Shown: in pieces, positions 1-8,250 of the stretch
Layout: the number at the start of each line of letters is the position of its first letter
Numbering within the stretch: position 1 is the stretch's first letter
NCBI RefSeq assembly: GCF_001544315.1
Contig: NZ_BCQG01000034.1
Coordinates: 1 to 40,552, forward strand
From: Geobacillus jurassicus NBRC 107829
GTDB taxonomy: Bacteria > Bacillota > Bacilli > Bacillales > Anoxybacillaceae
Direction: 5' to 3'
Length of the DNA stretch: 40,552 nucleotides
Made by a program: the position numbers and the translations under genes
Notes under the pieces: generated by a model
Told to the model about the DNA's origin: nothing
Database searches by the model: none
The model's input: only the letters and a program-made list of their open reading frames with translations

Positions 1-17
1 CAAAAGGCAGGCTGGCG

Positions 18-47
18 TTGACAAAGGTTTTGGGGGTTTGCTATGAT
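18..47 (+). promoter_or_regulatory. Sigma-A promoter of the glycyl-tRNA synthetase gene
   Basis: A perfect -35 TTGACA (18-23) is followed after 18 nt by TATGAT (42-47). TG at 39-40 makes this an extended -10. Transcription would start near position 54, just upstream of the T-box leader. Confidence 0.8.
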
Positions 48-59
48 AATGGACAAATC

Positions 60-272
60 ATATATGGATCGCGATGACGGATCAATAGTAGTTAACCCTC
101 TCTTCCGAAGCGAGCCGGGGACGGTGGGAGCCCGGTGAAGACGGTTAATGAAACGGCAGTCCGGAGCGGGAATGGAAAAAAGAGGATGTGCTGTCGGCGC
201 ATCAACTAGGGTGGAACCGCGGGAGCTACGCTCTCGTCCCTAGGCGTTAGGCCTAAGGGCGAGGGCGTTTTT
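60..272 (+). promoter_or_regulatory. Glycine-specific T-box riboswitch
   Basis: The leader carries the conserved T-box AGGGTGGAACCGCG at 208-221. It is followed by a terminator hairpin whose arms are about 229-244 and 252-267, with a T-run at 268-272. In stem I, CGGAT (about 75-79) can pair with GTCCG (about 159-163). The internal loop above carries AGTA on the 5' side (about 86-90) and GGC at 155-157 followed by A on the 3' side. This is where the specifier codon belongs, and GGC is a glycine codon. The UGGA in the T-box would accept a tRNA with U at the discriminator base, as I recall for Bacillus tRNA-Gly. Uncharged tRNA-Gly should stabilise the antiterminator and allow synthetase expression. 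Confidence 0.92.
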
Positions 273-309
273 GATTGTTGGAAACCGAAATTGGAGGAGG
301 ATGAAAACA

Positions 310-1692
310 ATGGCTGTTACAATGGAAGAAATCGTCGCTCACGCCAAGCATCGCGGCTTCGTTTTCCCGGGGTCGGAAATTTACGGCGGGCTCGCGAACA
401 CGTGGGATTACGGCCCGCTAGGGGTCGAGCTGAAAAACAACATCAAGCGGGCGTGGTGGAAAAAGTTCGTTCAAGAGTCGCCGTACAACGTTGGCTTGGA
501 TGCCGCCATTTTGATGAACCCGAGAACGTGGGAAGCGTCCGGCCATTTAGGCAATTTCAACGATCCGATGGTCGACTGCAAACAGTGCAAATCGCGCCAT
601 CGCGCCGATAAGTTGATCGAGAAGGCGCTGGAAGCCAAAGGGATCGAAATGGTTGTCGACGGCTTGCCGCTCGCGAAAATGGATGAGCTCATCCGCGAAT
701 ACGACATCGCCTGTCCGGAATGCGGCAGCCGCGATTTCACGAACGTGCGCCAGTTCAACTTAATGTTCAAAACGTACCAAGGCGTCACCGAATCGAGCGC
801 CAACGAAATTTATTTGCGTCCGGAGACGGCGCAAGGCATTTTCGTCAACTTTAAAAACGTCCAGCGCACGATGCGCAAAAAGCTGCCGTTTGGCATCGCC
901 CAAATCGGCAAAAGCTTCCGCAATGAAATTACGCCGGGCAACTTCACGTTCCGCACGCGCGAGTTTGAGCAGATGGAGCTCGAGTTTTTCTGCAAGCCGG
1001 GCGAAGAGCTGAAGTGGTTTGAGTATTGGAAGCAGTTTTGCAAGGAATGGCTGTTGTCGCTCGGCATGAACGAGGAAAACATTCGTCTGCGCGACCATAC
1101 GAAAGAAGAACTGTCCCACTACAGCAACGCCACGACCGACATCGAGTACCATTTCCCGTTCGGCTGGGGCGAGCTGTGGGGCATCGCGTCGCGCACCGAT
1201 TACGACTTAAAGCGGCATATGGAATACTCGGGCGAGGATTTCCATTACCTTGACCAAGAAACGAACGAACGCTACATCCCGTACTGCATTGAGCCGTCGC
1301 TTGGCGCCGACCGCGTCACGCTTGCGTTTATGATCGACGCCTATGACGAGGAACAGCTTGAAGACGGCACGACCCGGACGGTGATGCATTTGCATCCGGC
1401 GCTGGCGCCGTACAAGGCAGCCGTCTTGCCGCTGTCGAAAAAGCTCGCTGACGGGGCGCGCCGCATTTACGAAGAGCTGGCGAAACATTTCATGGTCGAC
1501 TATGACGAAACCGGCTCGATCGGCAAACGGTACCGCCGCCAAGATGAAATCGGCACGCCGTTTTGCATCACGTACGATTTCGAGTCTGAACAAGACGGCC
1601 AAGTGACCGTTCGCGACCGCGACACGATGGAACAAGTGCGGTTGCCGATCGGGGAGCTCAAGTCCTTTTTGGAGGAAAAAATCGCTTTTTGA
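310..1692 (+). CDS. glyQS: Glycyl-tRNA synthetase (dimeric, class II)
   Basis: This enzyme charges tRNA-Gly with glycine in the cytoplasm. The 460-aa protein is the single-chain alpha-2 type, starting MAVTMEEIV. Class II signatures are visible: motif 2 as [20 protein letters not shown] and motif 3 around [12 protein letters not shown] Cys-x2-Cys pair (CKQC) and a second pair (CPEC) look like a zinc-binding insertion. The ATG at 310 is chosen because GGAGGAGG at 293-300 lies 9 nt upstream; an in-frame ATG at 301 would abut that site. The glycine T-box upstream independently supports the assignment. A hairpin terminator follows at 1703, so the gene is probably monocistronic. Confidence 0.96.
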   Translation: MAVTMEEIVAHAKHRGFVFPGSEIYGGLANTWDYGPLGVELKNNIKRAWWKKFVQESPYNVGLDAAILMNPRTWEASGHLGNFNDPMVDCKQCKSRHRADKLIEKALEAKGIEMVVDGLPLAKMDELIREYDIACPECGSRDFTNVRQFNLMFKTYQGVTESSANEIYLRPETAQGIFVNFKNVQRTMRKKLPFGIAQIGKSFRNEITPGNFTFRTREFEQMELEFFCKPGEELKWFEYWKQFCKEWLLSLGMNEENIRLRDHTKEELSHYSNATTDIEYHFPFGWGELWGIASRTDYDLKRHMEYSGEDFHYLDQETNERYIPYCIEPSLGADRVTLAFMIDAYDEEQLEDGTTRTVMHLHPALAPYKAAVLPLSKKLADGARRIYEELAKHFMVDYDETGSIGKRYRRQDEIGTPFCITYDFESEQDGQVTVRDRDTMEQVRLPIGELKSFLEEKIAF

Positions 1693-1702
1693 TGAAACGG
1701 GC

Positions 1703-1732
1703 ACCGGGGCAGGGCAAAAGCCCCGGTTTTTT
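1703..1732 (+). terminator. Rho-independent terminator after glyQS
   Basis: ACCGGGGC (1703-1710) pairs with GCCCCGGT (1720-1727) around a 9-nt loop, and a run of T follows. It lies 10 nt after the stop codon. Confidence 0.88.
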
Positions 1733-1884
1733 GTGGACTTTTGCAGCTGAACAAAGGGTGTATGGAAATGACATCGCTTTTTTAGGGTAAATTTCAAAAT
1801 GCCATCGAATATTTTCTGAATAAATGGTAAAATAGAAGTGTAGACTAGTTCCTGCATCCTGCATTGATCAAGGGGGAAGCCATC

Positions 1885-2034
1885 ATGGAAGGAAAACCGA
1901 TCTACTACGATGGAAGCGGGCATTTGCCTGACGGCGGTGATGAAAGCGCTGTCAACAACGAATCGTTTGCACTTACGGATGAAGTGCGAAAACAAATCAG
2001 CGGCAACCCGTTTGTCGTTGAACAAAGCGAATAA
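1885..2034 (+). CDS. Small hypothetical protein, 49 aa
   Basis: An ATG at 1885 opens a 49-codon frame ending in TAA at 2032. A strong AGGGGGAAG (1871-1879) precedes it, and a hairpin terminator follows 13 nt after the stop. An extended -10 (TGG then TAAAAT, 1825-1833) could supply a promoter about 50 nt upstream. The product begins MEGKPIYYDGSG, is acidic and hydrophilic, and has no signal peptide, membrane span or cysteine. I do not recognise a family. The own promoter, ribosome site and terminator together make a real gene likely despite the short length. Confidence 0.7.
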   Translation: MEGKPIYYDGSGHLPDGGDESAVNNESFALTDEVRKQISGNPFVVEQSE

Positions 2035-2047
2035 CCGACTCACGCTG

Positions 2048-2076
2048 AAATTGCCTTTACCTAGGGCAATTTTTTT
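2048..2076 (+). terminator. Terminator after the 49-aa gene
   Basis: AAATTGCC (2048-2055) pairs with GGCAATTT (2065-2072) and runs into seven T residues. Confidence 0.85.
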
Positions 2077-2088
2077 GAGCTAAATCAG

Positions 2089-2138
2089 TTGCCAAGCGTC
2101 TCGACTCCTTATATAATTATATCTCGTATTAGAGATAT
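2089..2138 (+). promoter_or_regulatory. azoR promoter with MhqR-like operator
   Basis: TTGCCA (2089-2094), 17 nt, then a perfect TATAAT (2112-2117) forms a sigma-A promoter. Immediately downstream, across the expected start site, lies the 20-nt dyad ATATCTC-GTATTA-GAGATAT (2119-2138). Its core ATCTCG...GAGAT closely matches the operator I recall for MhqR, the B. subtilis MarR-type repressor sensing quinones, whose targets include an azoreductase gene. Promoter and dyad are seen directly; the regulator's identity is inferred. Confidence 0.75.
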
Positions 2139-2221
2139 TTGATTTAAAAATAAATGTATGCCATTTTCGTAAACGGAAAACACTAAAATGGTGACACCAG
2201 CAAAGAAGGGGAGTATGCATC

Positions 2222-2857
2222 ATGACGAAAGTATTGTACATCACCGCCCACCCTCACGACGATACGCAATCGTACAGCATGGCGGTCGGGAAGGCGTTTA
2301 TTGACACGTACAAGCAAGTGCATCCGGACCATGAGGTGATCCATCTCGATTTGTATAAAGAATACATTCCGGAAATCGACGTCGATGTGTTCAGTGGTTG
2401 GGGCAAGCTCCGTTCCGGCCAGTCGTTTGAACAGCTCTCCGCTGAAGAAAAAGCGAAAGTTGGACGGATGAATGAATTATGCGACCAATTCGTCTCTGCT
2501 GATAAATACGTGTTTGTCACGCCGATGTGGAACTTTTCATTCCCGCCGGTGCTTAAAGCGTACATTGACGCGGTGGCGGTCGCCGGCAAGACCTTTAAAT
2601 ATACGGAACAAGGGCCGGTCGGATTGCTTACGGATAAAAAAGCGCTCCACATTCAAGCGCGCGGCGGCTTCTATTCCGAGGGCCCAGCGGCGCAAATGGA
2701 GATGGGGCACCGGTATTTAAGCGTCATTATGCAATTTTTCGGGGTGCCGTCGTTTGAAGGGCTGTTTGTCGAAGGGCATGCGGCGATGCCGGAAAAGGCG
2801 GAGGAAATTAAAGCAAACGCCATCGCCCGGGCGAAAGAGTTGGCGCACACATTCTAA
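2222..2857 (+). CDS. azoR: FMN-dependent NADH-azoreductase / quinone reductase
   Basis: This 211-aa flavodoxin-like enzyme would reduce quinones (and azo bonds) by two electrons using NADH and bound FMN, protecting the cytoplasm from electrophilic quinones. Diagnostic stretches are the N-terminal [11 protein letters not shown] strand, the FMN-site motif [19 protein letters not shown] and the downstream [13 protein letters not shown] segment, all typical of the AzoR family. The ATG at 2222 follows AAGGGGAG at 2206-2213. The gene stands alone between a terminator at 2048 and one at 2916, behind an MhqR-like operator, which fits a quinone-inducible detoxification gene. Confidence 0.93.
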   Translation: MTKVLYITAHPHDDTQSYSMAVGKAFIDTYKQVHPDHEVIHLDLYKEYIPEIDVDVFSGWGKLRSGQSFEQLSAEEKAKVGRMNELCDQFVSADKYVFVTPMWNFSFPPVLKAYIDAVAVAGKTFKYTEQGPVGLLTDKKALHIQARGGFYSEGPAAQMEMGHRYLSVIMQFFGVPSFEGLFVEGHAAMPEKAEEIKANAIARAKELAHTF

Positions 2858-2915
2858 TAGGGCGCTTTGAGCAGGTTGCCGAGTTCGAAATTGCATGGGA
2901 AATAACCGCGGTTAG

Positions 2916-2946
2916 GGACGTTCTCTGTCTAGAGAGCGTCCTTTTT
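2916..2946 (+). terminator. Terminator after azoR
   Basis: GGACGTTCTCT (2916-2926) pairs with AGAGAGCGTCC (2931-2941) with one wobble and a 4-nt loop, followed by TTTTT. Confidence 0.88.
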
Positions 2947-3012
2947 GTTGTTCCGGCGATGGAAGCGGAAAGCGCTGCCGTCGACGTTCGTATACGCTTG
3001 GCGTCCAACGTG

Positions 3013-3021
3013 TGGTATAAT
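3013..3021 (+). promoter_or_regulatory. Extended -10 promoter of the PP2C gene
   Basis: TGG-TATAAT (3013-3021) is a textbook extended -10 element 38 nt upstream of the GTG start. No good -35 is spaced correctly. Confidence 0.55.
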
Positions 3022-3058
3022 AAACCATATAGCAGTGAGGAGTGGAGGTTCACCATTT

Positions 3059-4969
3059 GTGAACAAAGATCAACGATATCGTCCGACGCGTGGACACAGT
3101 ATAGCGGCAGCGCTGGCGGCCGGGCTGTTCGGCCTGCTTCTGTTCGCTGGCCGGCGGCTTCTGCTTTTGCCCGAATTCTATTATTCTGTTCATCTTTCTT
3201 TAGGGCTTGCCGCTGTTGTCGTCTGTTGGCTTGTCGCCTTGCAAGGATGGGCCGTATTTCCGCATACGCTGTCAACGGAGCGGCTCATGATGGGGGCGTT
3301 GTTTTTTTCTGCGGGGGCGCTCTTTTCTTTTCATTTTGTCCTTTCCTTCACAGAAGCCGATGCCTCGGCGGCGCTGTTTTCGCTCGCCGCCCGCTTTACG
3401 CTTGCTTGGGGGTTGCTCTTTCTCTTTTCGCGGTCCGATGAGGTGATGGAACGGCAAAGCGGGCAGCGATGGCAGTCGTTTTTGGCCGCGTTTGTGTATA
3501 CAGCCGCCGTCGGGCTGTTCATTCATTTTGCGGCGCCGCTTTGGCCGGCACATGGGACGAGCCGCTGGCCGTTTTGGTGGCATGCAGGGGAAGGTGCAGT
3601 CGGTTTGCTTAATGCAGCGGCGGCCGTGTTTGTATGGCGGCGTTTTCGGCAAGGGAGGGCGCCCGCGTTCCTATACTGGTCTATGGCGCTTCTATTATTT
3701 GCCCTCGGCCAATGGCTGCTCATGCTTGGCAACGGGTACGGGCTATGGGGGCAGCTTTATGAAATGGCCGGATTTTTGTATGTCGTGCGCGCGATGTATG
3801 TGGAGACGGTTGAAAAGCCATACGTGGAGCTGAAACATCGCGAACAACAGCTTGAGATGATGGCCAACGCCCTTGGAGAAGGATTGCTGATGGTCAATCG
3901 CGACGGGCAGATCGTTTGGATGAATCCGGAGGCGAGCCGGTTGATCGGCGCCACGTTGGAAGAGGCGAGAGGCAAGCCGCTGTTTTCGTTTGTCTCGCTC
4001 GCGGGGCCAGACGGCGACAAGTGGGATTGGAAGCAGTTGCGCCGCGTCGTCAAACGGCTGAAAAGCGGCGAAGTGATCCGCGTCGAAGAGGAGTCGTTTC
4101 GCCGCCGCGACGGCGTCTGTCTGCCGGTCGGGTACACGCTGGCGCCGGTGCTAGAAAACGGTGCGCTGACGGGGCTTGTCGCTGTTTTGCGCGACATGAC
4201 GGAGAAAAAAGAGAAAGAGCGGCTTGAACGCGAGCGCGAACAACTCGACTTTGAACTGTCGTTGGCGGCGAACATGCAGCGGTCGCTTTTGCAGACATCT
4301 TCGAAAGTGAACTTGCCTTCGTACATCGACATCGGTGTCCTCAGCGTCCCTGCCCGAGTGTTGAGCGGCGATTTTTATCACTTTGCTGTCCATCAAACAT
4401 CGGTGTCCGTCGGCATTGCCGATGTATCGGGAAAAGGCATTCCAGCGGCGATGCTCATGACACTGATGAAATTTATTCTGGACCGGACCGTCCATTACGG
4501 AACGCAGCCGCACGTGTATCTTGATCTGCTGAACCGATTTGCCTACGATTACACCGAGCCGTCGATGTTTGTCACGATGTTTGTTGGCAATTACAACGAA
4601 AAAACGCATACGTTCTCGTATGCGTGCGCCGGACACGAACCGGCGCTTTGGTACCGGGCGAAAACGAAGCAATGCGTGCCGCTAGGCGCCAAAGGCTGCG
4701 CGCTCGGCTTGTTTCCGCAATTTTCATTTGAGACCAAATCGGTTGTGCTCGAACCGGGTGATTTTGTGCTGCTGTACACCGACGGGGTGACGGAAAAACG
4801 GGGCGAAGAGACGGACGATGACTTTTCCGTTCTCGCCGCGATGGTCGCCCGCGTCAACCTTGATCAGCCGGCGCCGGAGATCGTGCGCGAGTTGTACGAG
4901 CATATTCAAGCGTATCATCAATACGAACAAAAAGATGACCAGACGTTGTTGTTGCTGCGCCGCCGTTAG
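3059..4969 (+). CDS. Membrane-anchored PAS-PP2C (SpoIIE/RsbU-type) serine phosphatase
   Basis: The protein (636 aa from this start) has three parts. Residues about 15-235 hold roughly seven to eight hydrophobic spans that read like a MASE3-type sensor and end in the typical VEKPYVELKHRE linker. Residues about 260-375 form a PAS domain, followed by a charged helix. Residues about 410-636 are a PP2C-like phosphatase with the metal-binding signatures SGDFYHF, IADVSGKGIPAAM, LLYTDGVTEKRG and a terminal DDQTLL. GTG 3059 is preferred over upstream in-frame codons because GGAGG (3044-3048) sits 10 nt before it. The gene converges on sigB. By analogy with RsbU and RsbP its likely substrate is phospho-RsbV, releasing sigma-B; that role is inferred. 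Confidence 0.85.
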   Translation: MNKDQRYRPTRGHSIAAALAAGLFGLLLFAGRRLLLLPEFYYSVHLSLGLAAVVVCWLVALQGWAVFPHTLSTERLMMGALFFSAGALFSFHFVLSFTEADASAALFSLAARFTLAWGLLFLFSRSDEVMERQSGQRWQSFLAAFVYTAAVGLFIHFAAPLWPAHGTSRWPFWWHAGEGAVGLLNAAAAVFVWRRFRQGRAPAFLYWSMALLLFALGQWLLMLGNGYGLWGQLYEMAGFLYVVRAMYVETVEKPYVELKHREQQLEMMANALGEGLLMVNRDGQIVWMNPEASRLIGATLEEARGKPLFSFVSLAGPDGDKWDWKQLRRVVKRLKSGEVIRVEEESFRRRDGVCLPVGYTLAPVLENGALTGLVAVLRDMTEKKEKERLEREREQLDFELSLAANMQRSLLQTSSKVNLPSYIDIGVLSVPARVLSGDFYHFAVHQTSVSVGIADVSGKGIPAAMLMTLMKFILDRTVHYGTQPHVYLDLLNRFAYDYTEPSMFVTMFVGNYNEKTHTFSYACAGHEPALWYRAKTKQCVPLGAKGCALGLFPQFSFETKSVVLEPGDFVLLYTDGVTEKRGEETDDDFSVLAAMVARVNLDQPAPEIVRELYEHIQAYHQYEQKDDQTLLLLRRR

Positions 4970-4981
4970 CACCGGCGGCGC
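4957..4981. terminator. Stem-loop at the PP2C/sigB convergent junction
   Basis: GCGCCGCCG (4957-4965) pairs perfectly with CGGCGGCGC (4973-4981). The loop contains the PP2C stop codon TAG. No T-run follows on either strand, so it is a strong hairpin but not a canonical intrinsic terminator. It could mark the 3' end for both converging transcripts. Confidence 0.45.
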
Positions 4982-4993
4982 TATGTTTGGCCG

Positions 4994-5764
4994 CTATGAC
5001 GAATAGGCGGCGAGCTGCCGCTTCAATTTAGCGATCGCCCGTCTTTGAATGCGGCTGATCGTCATTTGCGAGACGCCGAGCCGCTCGGCTAACGAGCGCT
5101 GCGTTTCCCCGCGCCGGAAGACGGCGTCGATGACGATTCGCTCTTGCTCGCTCAGTTTGCCGATCGCCTGCTCCAAGTCCATTCGCTCGATCAATGACTC
5201 GATTTCGTTCGCTTCATCAGCGACGAACTCGCCGATCGTCGTCGCATCTTTTTCCCCGTCTTGCACCGGGGCGTCGAGCGAAACGGCTTGGTAATGGTCG
5301 CGTCCGGCCAAAATTTCGATCGTTTCTTCGACCGATAAGCCTAAGTGGCCGGCGATCTCATCGATCGTCGGCGACCGCTCGAGCTTGACAGTCAATTCAT
5401 CGATCGCTTGCTGCACTTTGCTTCCTTTTTCCTTCACCTTGCGCGGCACTTGGATGTACCATGCTTTGTCGCGCAAATAGTTTTTCATATAGCCGATCAA
5501 GCTTTTCATGGCGTATGACTCAAAGCTTGCACCTTGGCTCGGGTCATAATGATCGAGAAGGCGCAAAAACGACAGCCGTCCGATTTGAAACAAGTCTTCG
5601 TAAAAGTCAGGGCGGCTGCGCGCCATTTTTTTCGCTGCGGCCGCAATGAGCGGCTCGAAGCGCACGAGCAAGGCGGTCGCCGCTTCTTCCGTCTTTGTTT
5701 GTTGATAGGCGGAAATGAGGGCGTCAAGCTTGCTCTTGGACAGAGGAGGGGGATATAGAGTCAT
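4994..5764 (-). CDS. sigB: RNA polymerase sigma-B factor
   Basis: This is the general-stress sigma factor. The product of about 256 aa has sigma-70 region 2 (DLFQIGRLSFLRLLDHYDP), a region 3 with PRKVKEKGSK and a C-terminal helix-turn-helix (TQRSLAERLGVSQMTISRIQ). It is last in rsbV-rsbW-sigB and overlaps the end of rsbW by about 40 nt, implying coupled translation. Two in-frame ATGs exist at 5770 and 5764. AAGGAG lies only 3 nt from the first but 9 nt from the second, so 5764 is chosen. No rsbX follows; the next gene is the convergent PP2C gene. Confidence 0.94.
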   Translation of the reverse strand: MTLYPPPLSKSKLDALISAYQQTKTEEAATALLVRFEPLIAAAAKKMARSRPDFYEDLFQIGRLSFLRLLDHYDPSQGASFESYAMKSLIGYMKNYLRDKAWYIQVPRKVKEKGSKVQQAIDELTVKLERSPTIDEIAGHLGLSVEETIEILAGRDHYQAVSLDAPVQDGEKDATTIGEFVADEANEIESLIERMDLEQAIGKLSEQERIVIDAVFRRGETQRSLAERLGVSQMTISRIQRRAIAKLKRQLAAYSS

Positions 5765-6212
5765 GGGCATGCTCTCCTTCGCCGCGATGGCGGAATTTCG
5801 TCAGGCGGACTTCCGTTCCGCCCTTTGTCGTGACACTGACATCGTCCATGAGCGCTTCCATCAAAAACAGGCCGAGGCCGCCAGCTTTGACGTCTTCAAG
5901 CGGCTTCGCGGACAGGGGCGCTGCTTGTTTGGACACCCGTTTGTAATCAAACCCTTTGCCCTCGTCTTTAATGATGATCGAAAGCGCATCGGCGCGCATC
6001 TCAAAGCGAAGATGAATGACGCCACCCCTTCCGTTGTACGCATGCAAAACAGCGTTGTTGCACGCCTCTGAGACGGCCACTTTCATATCTTCAATCTCTT
6101 CATAGGAAAACCCCATCTTGGCGGCCAGCCCGTATAGCGTCAAACGCGCGACATCGATAAACTGCGCATCGGCTGGAATCGACAGCTGTACGACGGTTTC
6201 GTGCTCTTTCAT
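5724..6212 (-). CDS. rsbW: Anti-sigma-B factor / serine kinase RsbW
   Basis: RsbW (162 aa) binds sigma-B to hold it inactive and phosphorylates the antagonist RsbV. GHKL-family signatures are visible: the N-box in VSEACNNAVLHAY, the G1 box in IKDEGKGFDYKR and the G2 region in GGLGLFLMEALMDD. It overlaps rsbV upstream by 4 nt (ATGA) and sigB downstream, and has its own GAGGGG ribosome site. Gene order and overlaps match the classic partner-switching operon. Confidence 0.95.
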   Translation of the reverse strand: MKEHETVVQLSIPADAQFIDVARLTLYGLAAKMGFSYEEIEDMKVAVSEACNNAVLHAYNGRGGVIHLRFEMRADALSIIIKDEGKGFDYKRVSKQAAPLSAKPLEDVKAGGLGLFLMEALMDDVSVTTKGGTEVRLTKFRHRGEGEHAHDSISPSSVQEQA

Positions 6213-6559
6213 GATTGCCCCTCGATCCTTTCTGTCGTGTCATTCATTGTCGAAAACAAGTAGGATACGCCGGTTAAATCAAACAAGCGTTGCACTTTCG
6301 GCGGTACGTTCTCAATCGCAAACGGCGCTCCTTGCTTTTTTCGCGTTTTTAATAGCGCGACAAACATCCCGATGCCGGTGCTGTCGATATACGTCAATTC
6401 TTCAAGGCGGATGACGAGCGGTTTCGACGCATCGCCAGCGAGCGGCTCGACGGCGCGCTGAAATTGTTCCGCCGCCGCCAAATCAAGCTCGCCTTTTATG
6501 TATACAACATGCCGGTCTGGCTGTTCTTCATGTACAACGTAAAATCGTTTCCTGTCCAT
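6209..6559 (-). CDS. rsbV: Anti-anti-sigma factor RsbV
   Basis: RsbV (116 aa, STAS domain) sequesters RsbW when unphosphorylated and so frees sigma-B. The phosphorylation motif YIDSTGIGMF places the expected phosphoserine at residue 60. It is the first gene of the operon. GAGGTGA lies just upstream of the ATG, and a sigma-B-type promoter sits about 80 nt upstream. No rsbR, rsbS, rsbT or rsbU precedes it, unlike the eight-gene B. subtilis operon. Confidence 0.95.
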   Translation of the reverse strand: MDRKRFYVVHEEQPDRHVVYIKGELDLAAAEQFQRAVEPLAGDASKPLVIRLEELTYIDSTGIGMFVALLKTRKKQGAPFAIENVPPKVQRLFDLTGVSYLFSTMNDTTERIEGQS

Positions 6560-6628
6560 GGTCGTTCACCTCAAATGATCGATAATTTGGCTTGATGATG
6601 GCGCGGGAAGGTTGTCCACTTTGCAGCG

Positions 6629-6666
6629 TTTACACTACTATACCCATATTTTATACTATATGAAAC
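6629..6666. promoter_or_regulatory. Overlapping divergent promoters: sigma-B (minus) and sigma-A (plus)
   Basis: On the minus strand GTTTCA (6661-6666), 15 nt, then GGGTAT (6640-6645) matches the sigma-B consensus GTTTaa-N12-15-GGGTAt and points at rsbV, which would give autoregulation. On the plus strand TTTACA (6629-6634), 17 nt, then TATACT (6652-6657) is a good sigma-A promoter for the DUF1232 gene. The two occupy the same 38 bp, so the polymerases should exclude each other. Confidence 0.72.
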
Positions 6667-6687
6667 AGGAAAGGGCAGGGAAACGCG

Positions 6688-7062
6688 ATGTTCACAAAGT
6701 GGAAAGAATGGGCAAGGACGCTGAAACGGGACATATTCGTCTTGTATTCCGCGATCCGCGATCGACGTGTTTCCATCTGGCTGCGGCTGTTTATGCTGGT
6801 TGTTGTGGCATATACGTTCAGCCCGATTGATTTGATTCCCGATTTCGTTCCGGTTCTTGGGTATATCGATGATTTGTTGCTTGTGCCGCTTGGCATTTAT
6901 TTGGCGCTGAAATGGCTGCCGAACGACATCGTCGCCGAACACCGGGCGCGGGCGGAAGAGCTCGCCAAGCGCGGCAAGCCGACGAACTGGGCCGCTGGGG
7001 CGCTGATCATTTTTTTATACGTGTTGTTTGGCGCTTGGCTGCTCCGGTGGTTGATTTCGTAG
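6688..7062 (+). CDS. DUF1232 (YkvA-like) membrane protein
   Basis: This 124-aa protein carries the DUF1232 core VVVAYTFSPIDLIPDFVPVLGYIDDLLLVPLG (about residues 38-69, quoted here only as the SPIDLIPDF and GYIDD signatures), with one hydrophobic segment before it and a C-terminal membrane span (ALIIFLYVLFGAWLLRW). Family members are small membrane-associated proteins of unknown function. The ATG at 6688 follows GCAGGG by 7 nt. It is transcribed divergently from rsbVW-sigB out of an overlapping promoter, so its expression may fall when sigma-B is active. Confidence 0.82.
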   Translation: MFTKWKEWARTLKRDIFVLYSAIRDRRVSIWLRLFMLVVVAYTFSPIDLIPDFVPVLGYIDDLLLVPLGIYLALKWLPNDIVAEHRARAEELAKRGKPTNWAAGALIIFLYVLFGAWLLRWLIS

Positions 7063-7162
7063 ACATTTTGATCTTCCCTTCAATTTTTGATGGCCGCGGC
7101 AGGGGATTGGCGCATTTCCCGTTGGGAAGCAGGTTTCGCTATGGTTGCCTATTCACTTCGCT

Positions 7163-7190
7163 TTGACGCTGGGGGCTTTTTGGTTACAAT
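7163..7190 (+). promoter_or_regulatory. Sigma-A promoter of ung
   Basis: TTGACG (7163-7168), 16 nt, then TACAAT (7185-7190), 42 nt upstream of the ung start codon. Confidence 0.7.
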
Positions 7191-7231
7191 GATAAAAGGA
7201 AAAAAGCCGACGGCAAAAGGAGTTGCTTACA

Positions 7232-7921
7232 ATGCCGATTCTCAAAAACGACTGGGCTCCGCTGCTTGAAGAGGAGTTTCAAAAACCGTACTACTTGAAG
7301 CTGCGCGAATTTTTAAAAGTAGAGTACCGAACGCGGACGATCTATCCCGATATGCACGATATTTTCAACGCCCTTCATTATACGCCGTATGCGAACGTCA
7401 AAGTCGTGCTGCTTGGGCAAGACCCGTACCACGGCCCGGGGCAGGCGCACGGGCTTAGTTTCTCCGTCAAGCCGGGCGTGCCGGTGCCGCCGTCTTTGGC
7501 GAACATTTTCAAAGAGCTGCATGACGACCTTGGCTGCTACATACCGGATAACGGCTACCTCGTGAAATGGGCGAAGCAAGGGGTGCTATTGTTAAACACG
7601 GTGCTTACGGTCCGGCGCGGCCAGGCAAACTCCCACCGCGGCAAAGGGTGGGAACATTTCACCGACCGCGTCATTGAACTCGTCAATGAAAAAGACGATC
7701 CGGTCGTCTTTTTGCTTTGGGGCCGGAACGCTCAGGAGAAAAAAGAACGGATTACAAACCCGCGCCATCTCATTATCGAAGCGCCGCACCCGAGCCCGTT
7801 TTCCGCCGCGCGCGGCTTTTTCGGCCATCGACCGTTTTCGCGGACGAATGCGTTTTTAGCTGAGCACGGACGCGAACCGATCGACTGGCAAATTGAAAAC
7901 ATCGGCGTCCGCACCGAATGA
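7232..7921 (+). CDS. ung: Uracil-DNA glycosylase (family 1)
   Basis: Ung removes uracil from DNA and starts base-excision repair. The 229-aa protein shows the water-activating motif [10 protein letters not shown] (Asp64), the uracil-binding [16 protein letters not shown] segment, LLLNTVLTV, and the leucine/serine loop [13 protein letters not shown] (His186). ATG 7232 is preferred over the in-frame TTG at 7223 because AAAAGGAG (7215-7222) is then 9 nt away. The stop overlaps an ATG of the next frame, and ywdI follows after 17 nt, so the two are probably co-transcribed. Confidence 0.96.
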   Translation: MPILKNDWAPLLEEEFQKPYYLKLREFLKVEYRTRTIYPDMHDIFNALHYTPYANVKVVLLGQDPYHGPGQAHGLSFSVKPGVPVPPSLANIFKELHDDLGCYIPDNGYLVKWAKQGVLLLNTVLTVRRGQANSHRGKGWEHFTDRVIELVNEKDDPVVFLLWGRNAQEKKERITNPRHLIIEAPHPSPFSAARGFFGHRPFSRTNAFLAEHGREPIDWQIENIGVRTE

Positions 7922-7938
7922 GCAAGGGGGAAGAAATC

Positions 7939-8238
7939 ATGGCTATTTCATTTGCTGCTGTCGTTGCCAAAATCGAAGACGAATTGCGCAAAGCCAAGGC
8001 GGTCAATGATCCGCAGCGGATGCGTGAACACGTCGCCGCTATCCGTGCCTTATGCGACTTAATGCTCGAAACAGCTGGCCAGCCGCAACCGTCTACTCCG
8101 TCTGTCCCTACAGGTCCGCTTGTCGTTGGCGGGCCGATTTCAGCTGGGAGCGGGCTTTCAGTTGGGGGGGTGTCCGTTGGCGGGCGCTCTCCCGATATTG
8201 ACGATGAGGCGAACGGGGAGTCGTTGTTGGATTTTTGA
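7939..8238 (+). CDS. ywdI: YwdI family protein
   Basis: This 99-aa protein starts MAISFAAVVAKIEDELRKAK. It has an N-terminal helical half (to about residue 48), then a Pro/Ser/Gly-rich segment and an acidic tail ending LLDF. Position directly after ung and the N-terminal pattern fit the YwdI family of Bacillus, whose function is unknown to me. ATG 7939 is chosen for the AAGGGGG at 7924-7930; an in-frame ATG at 7918 overlaps the ung stop and lacks a ribosome site. A hairpin follows 12 nt after the stop. Confidence 0.8.
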   Translation: MAISFAAVVAKIEDELRKAKAVNDPQRMREHVAAIRALCDLMLETAGQPQPSTPSVPTGPLVVGGPISAGSGLSVGGVSVGGRSPDIDDEANGESLLDF

Positions 8239-8250
8239 AGGCGAGACAAA

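Noticed and set aside
1207-2043. 278-codon minus-strand frame covering the glyQS end and the 49-aa gene
   Set aside because: It runs through the glyQS terminator hairpin and antisense to two better-supported genes.
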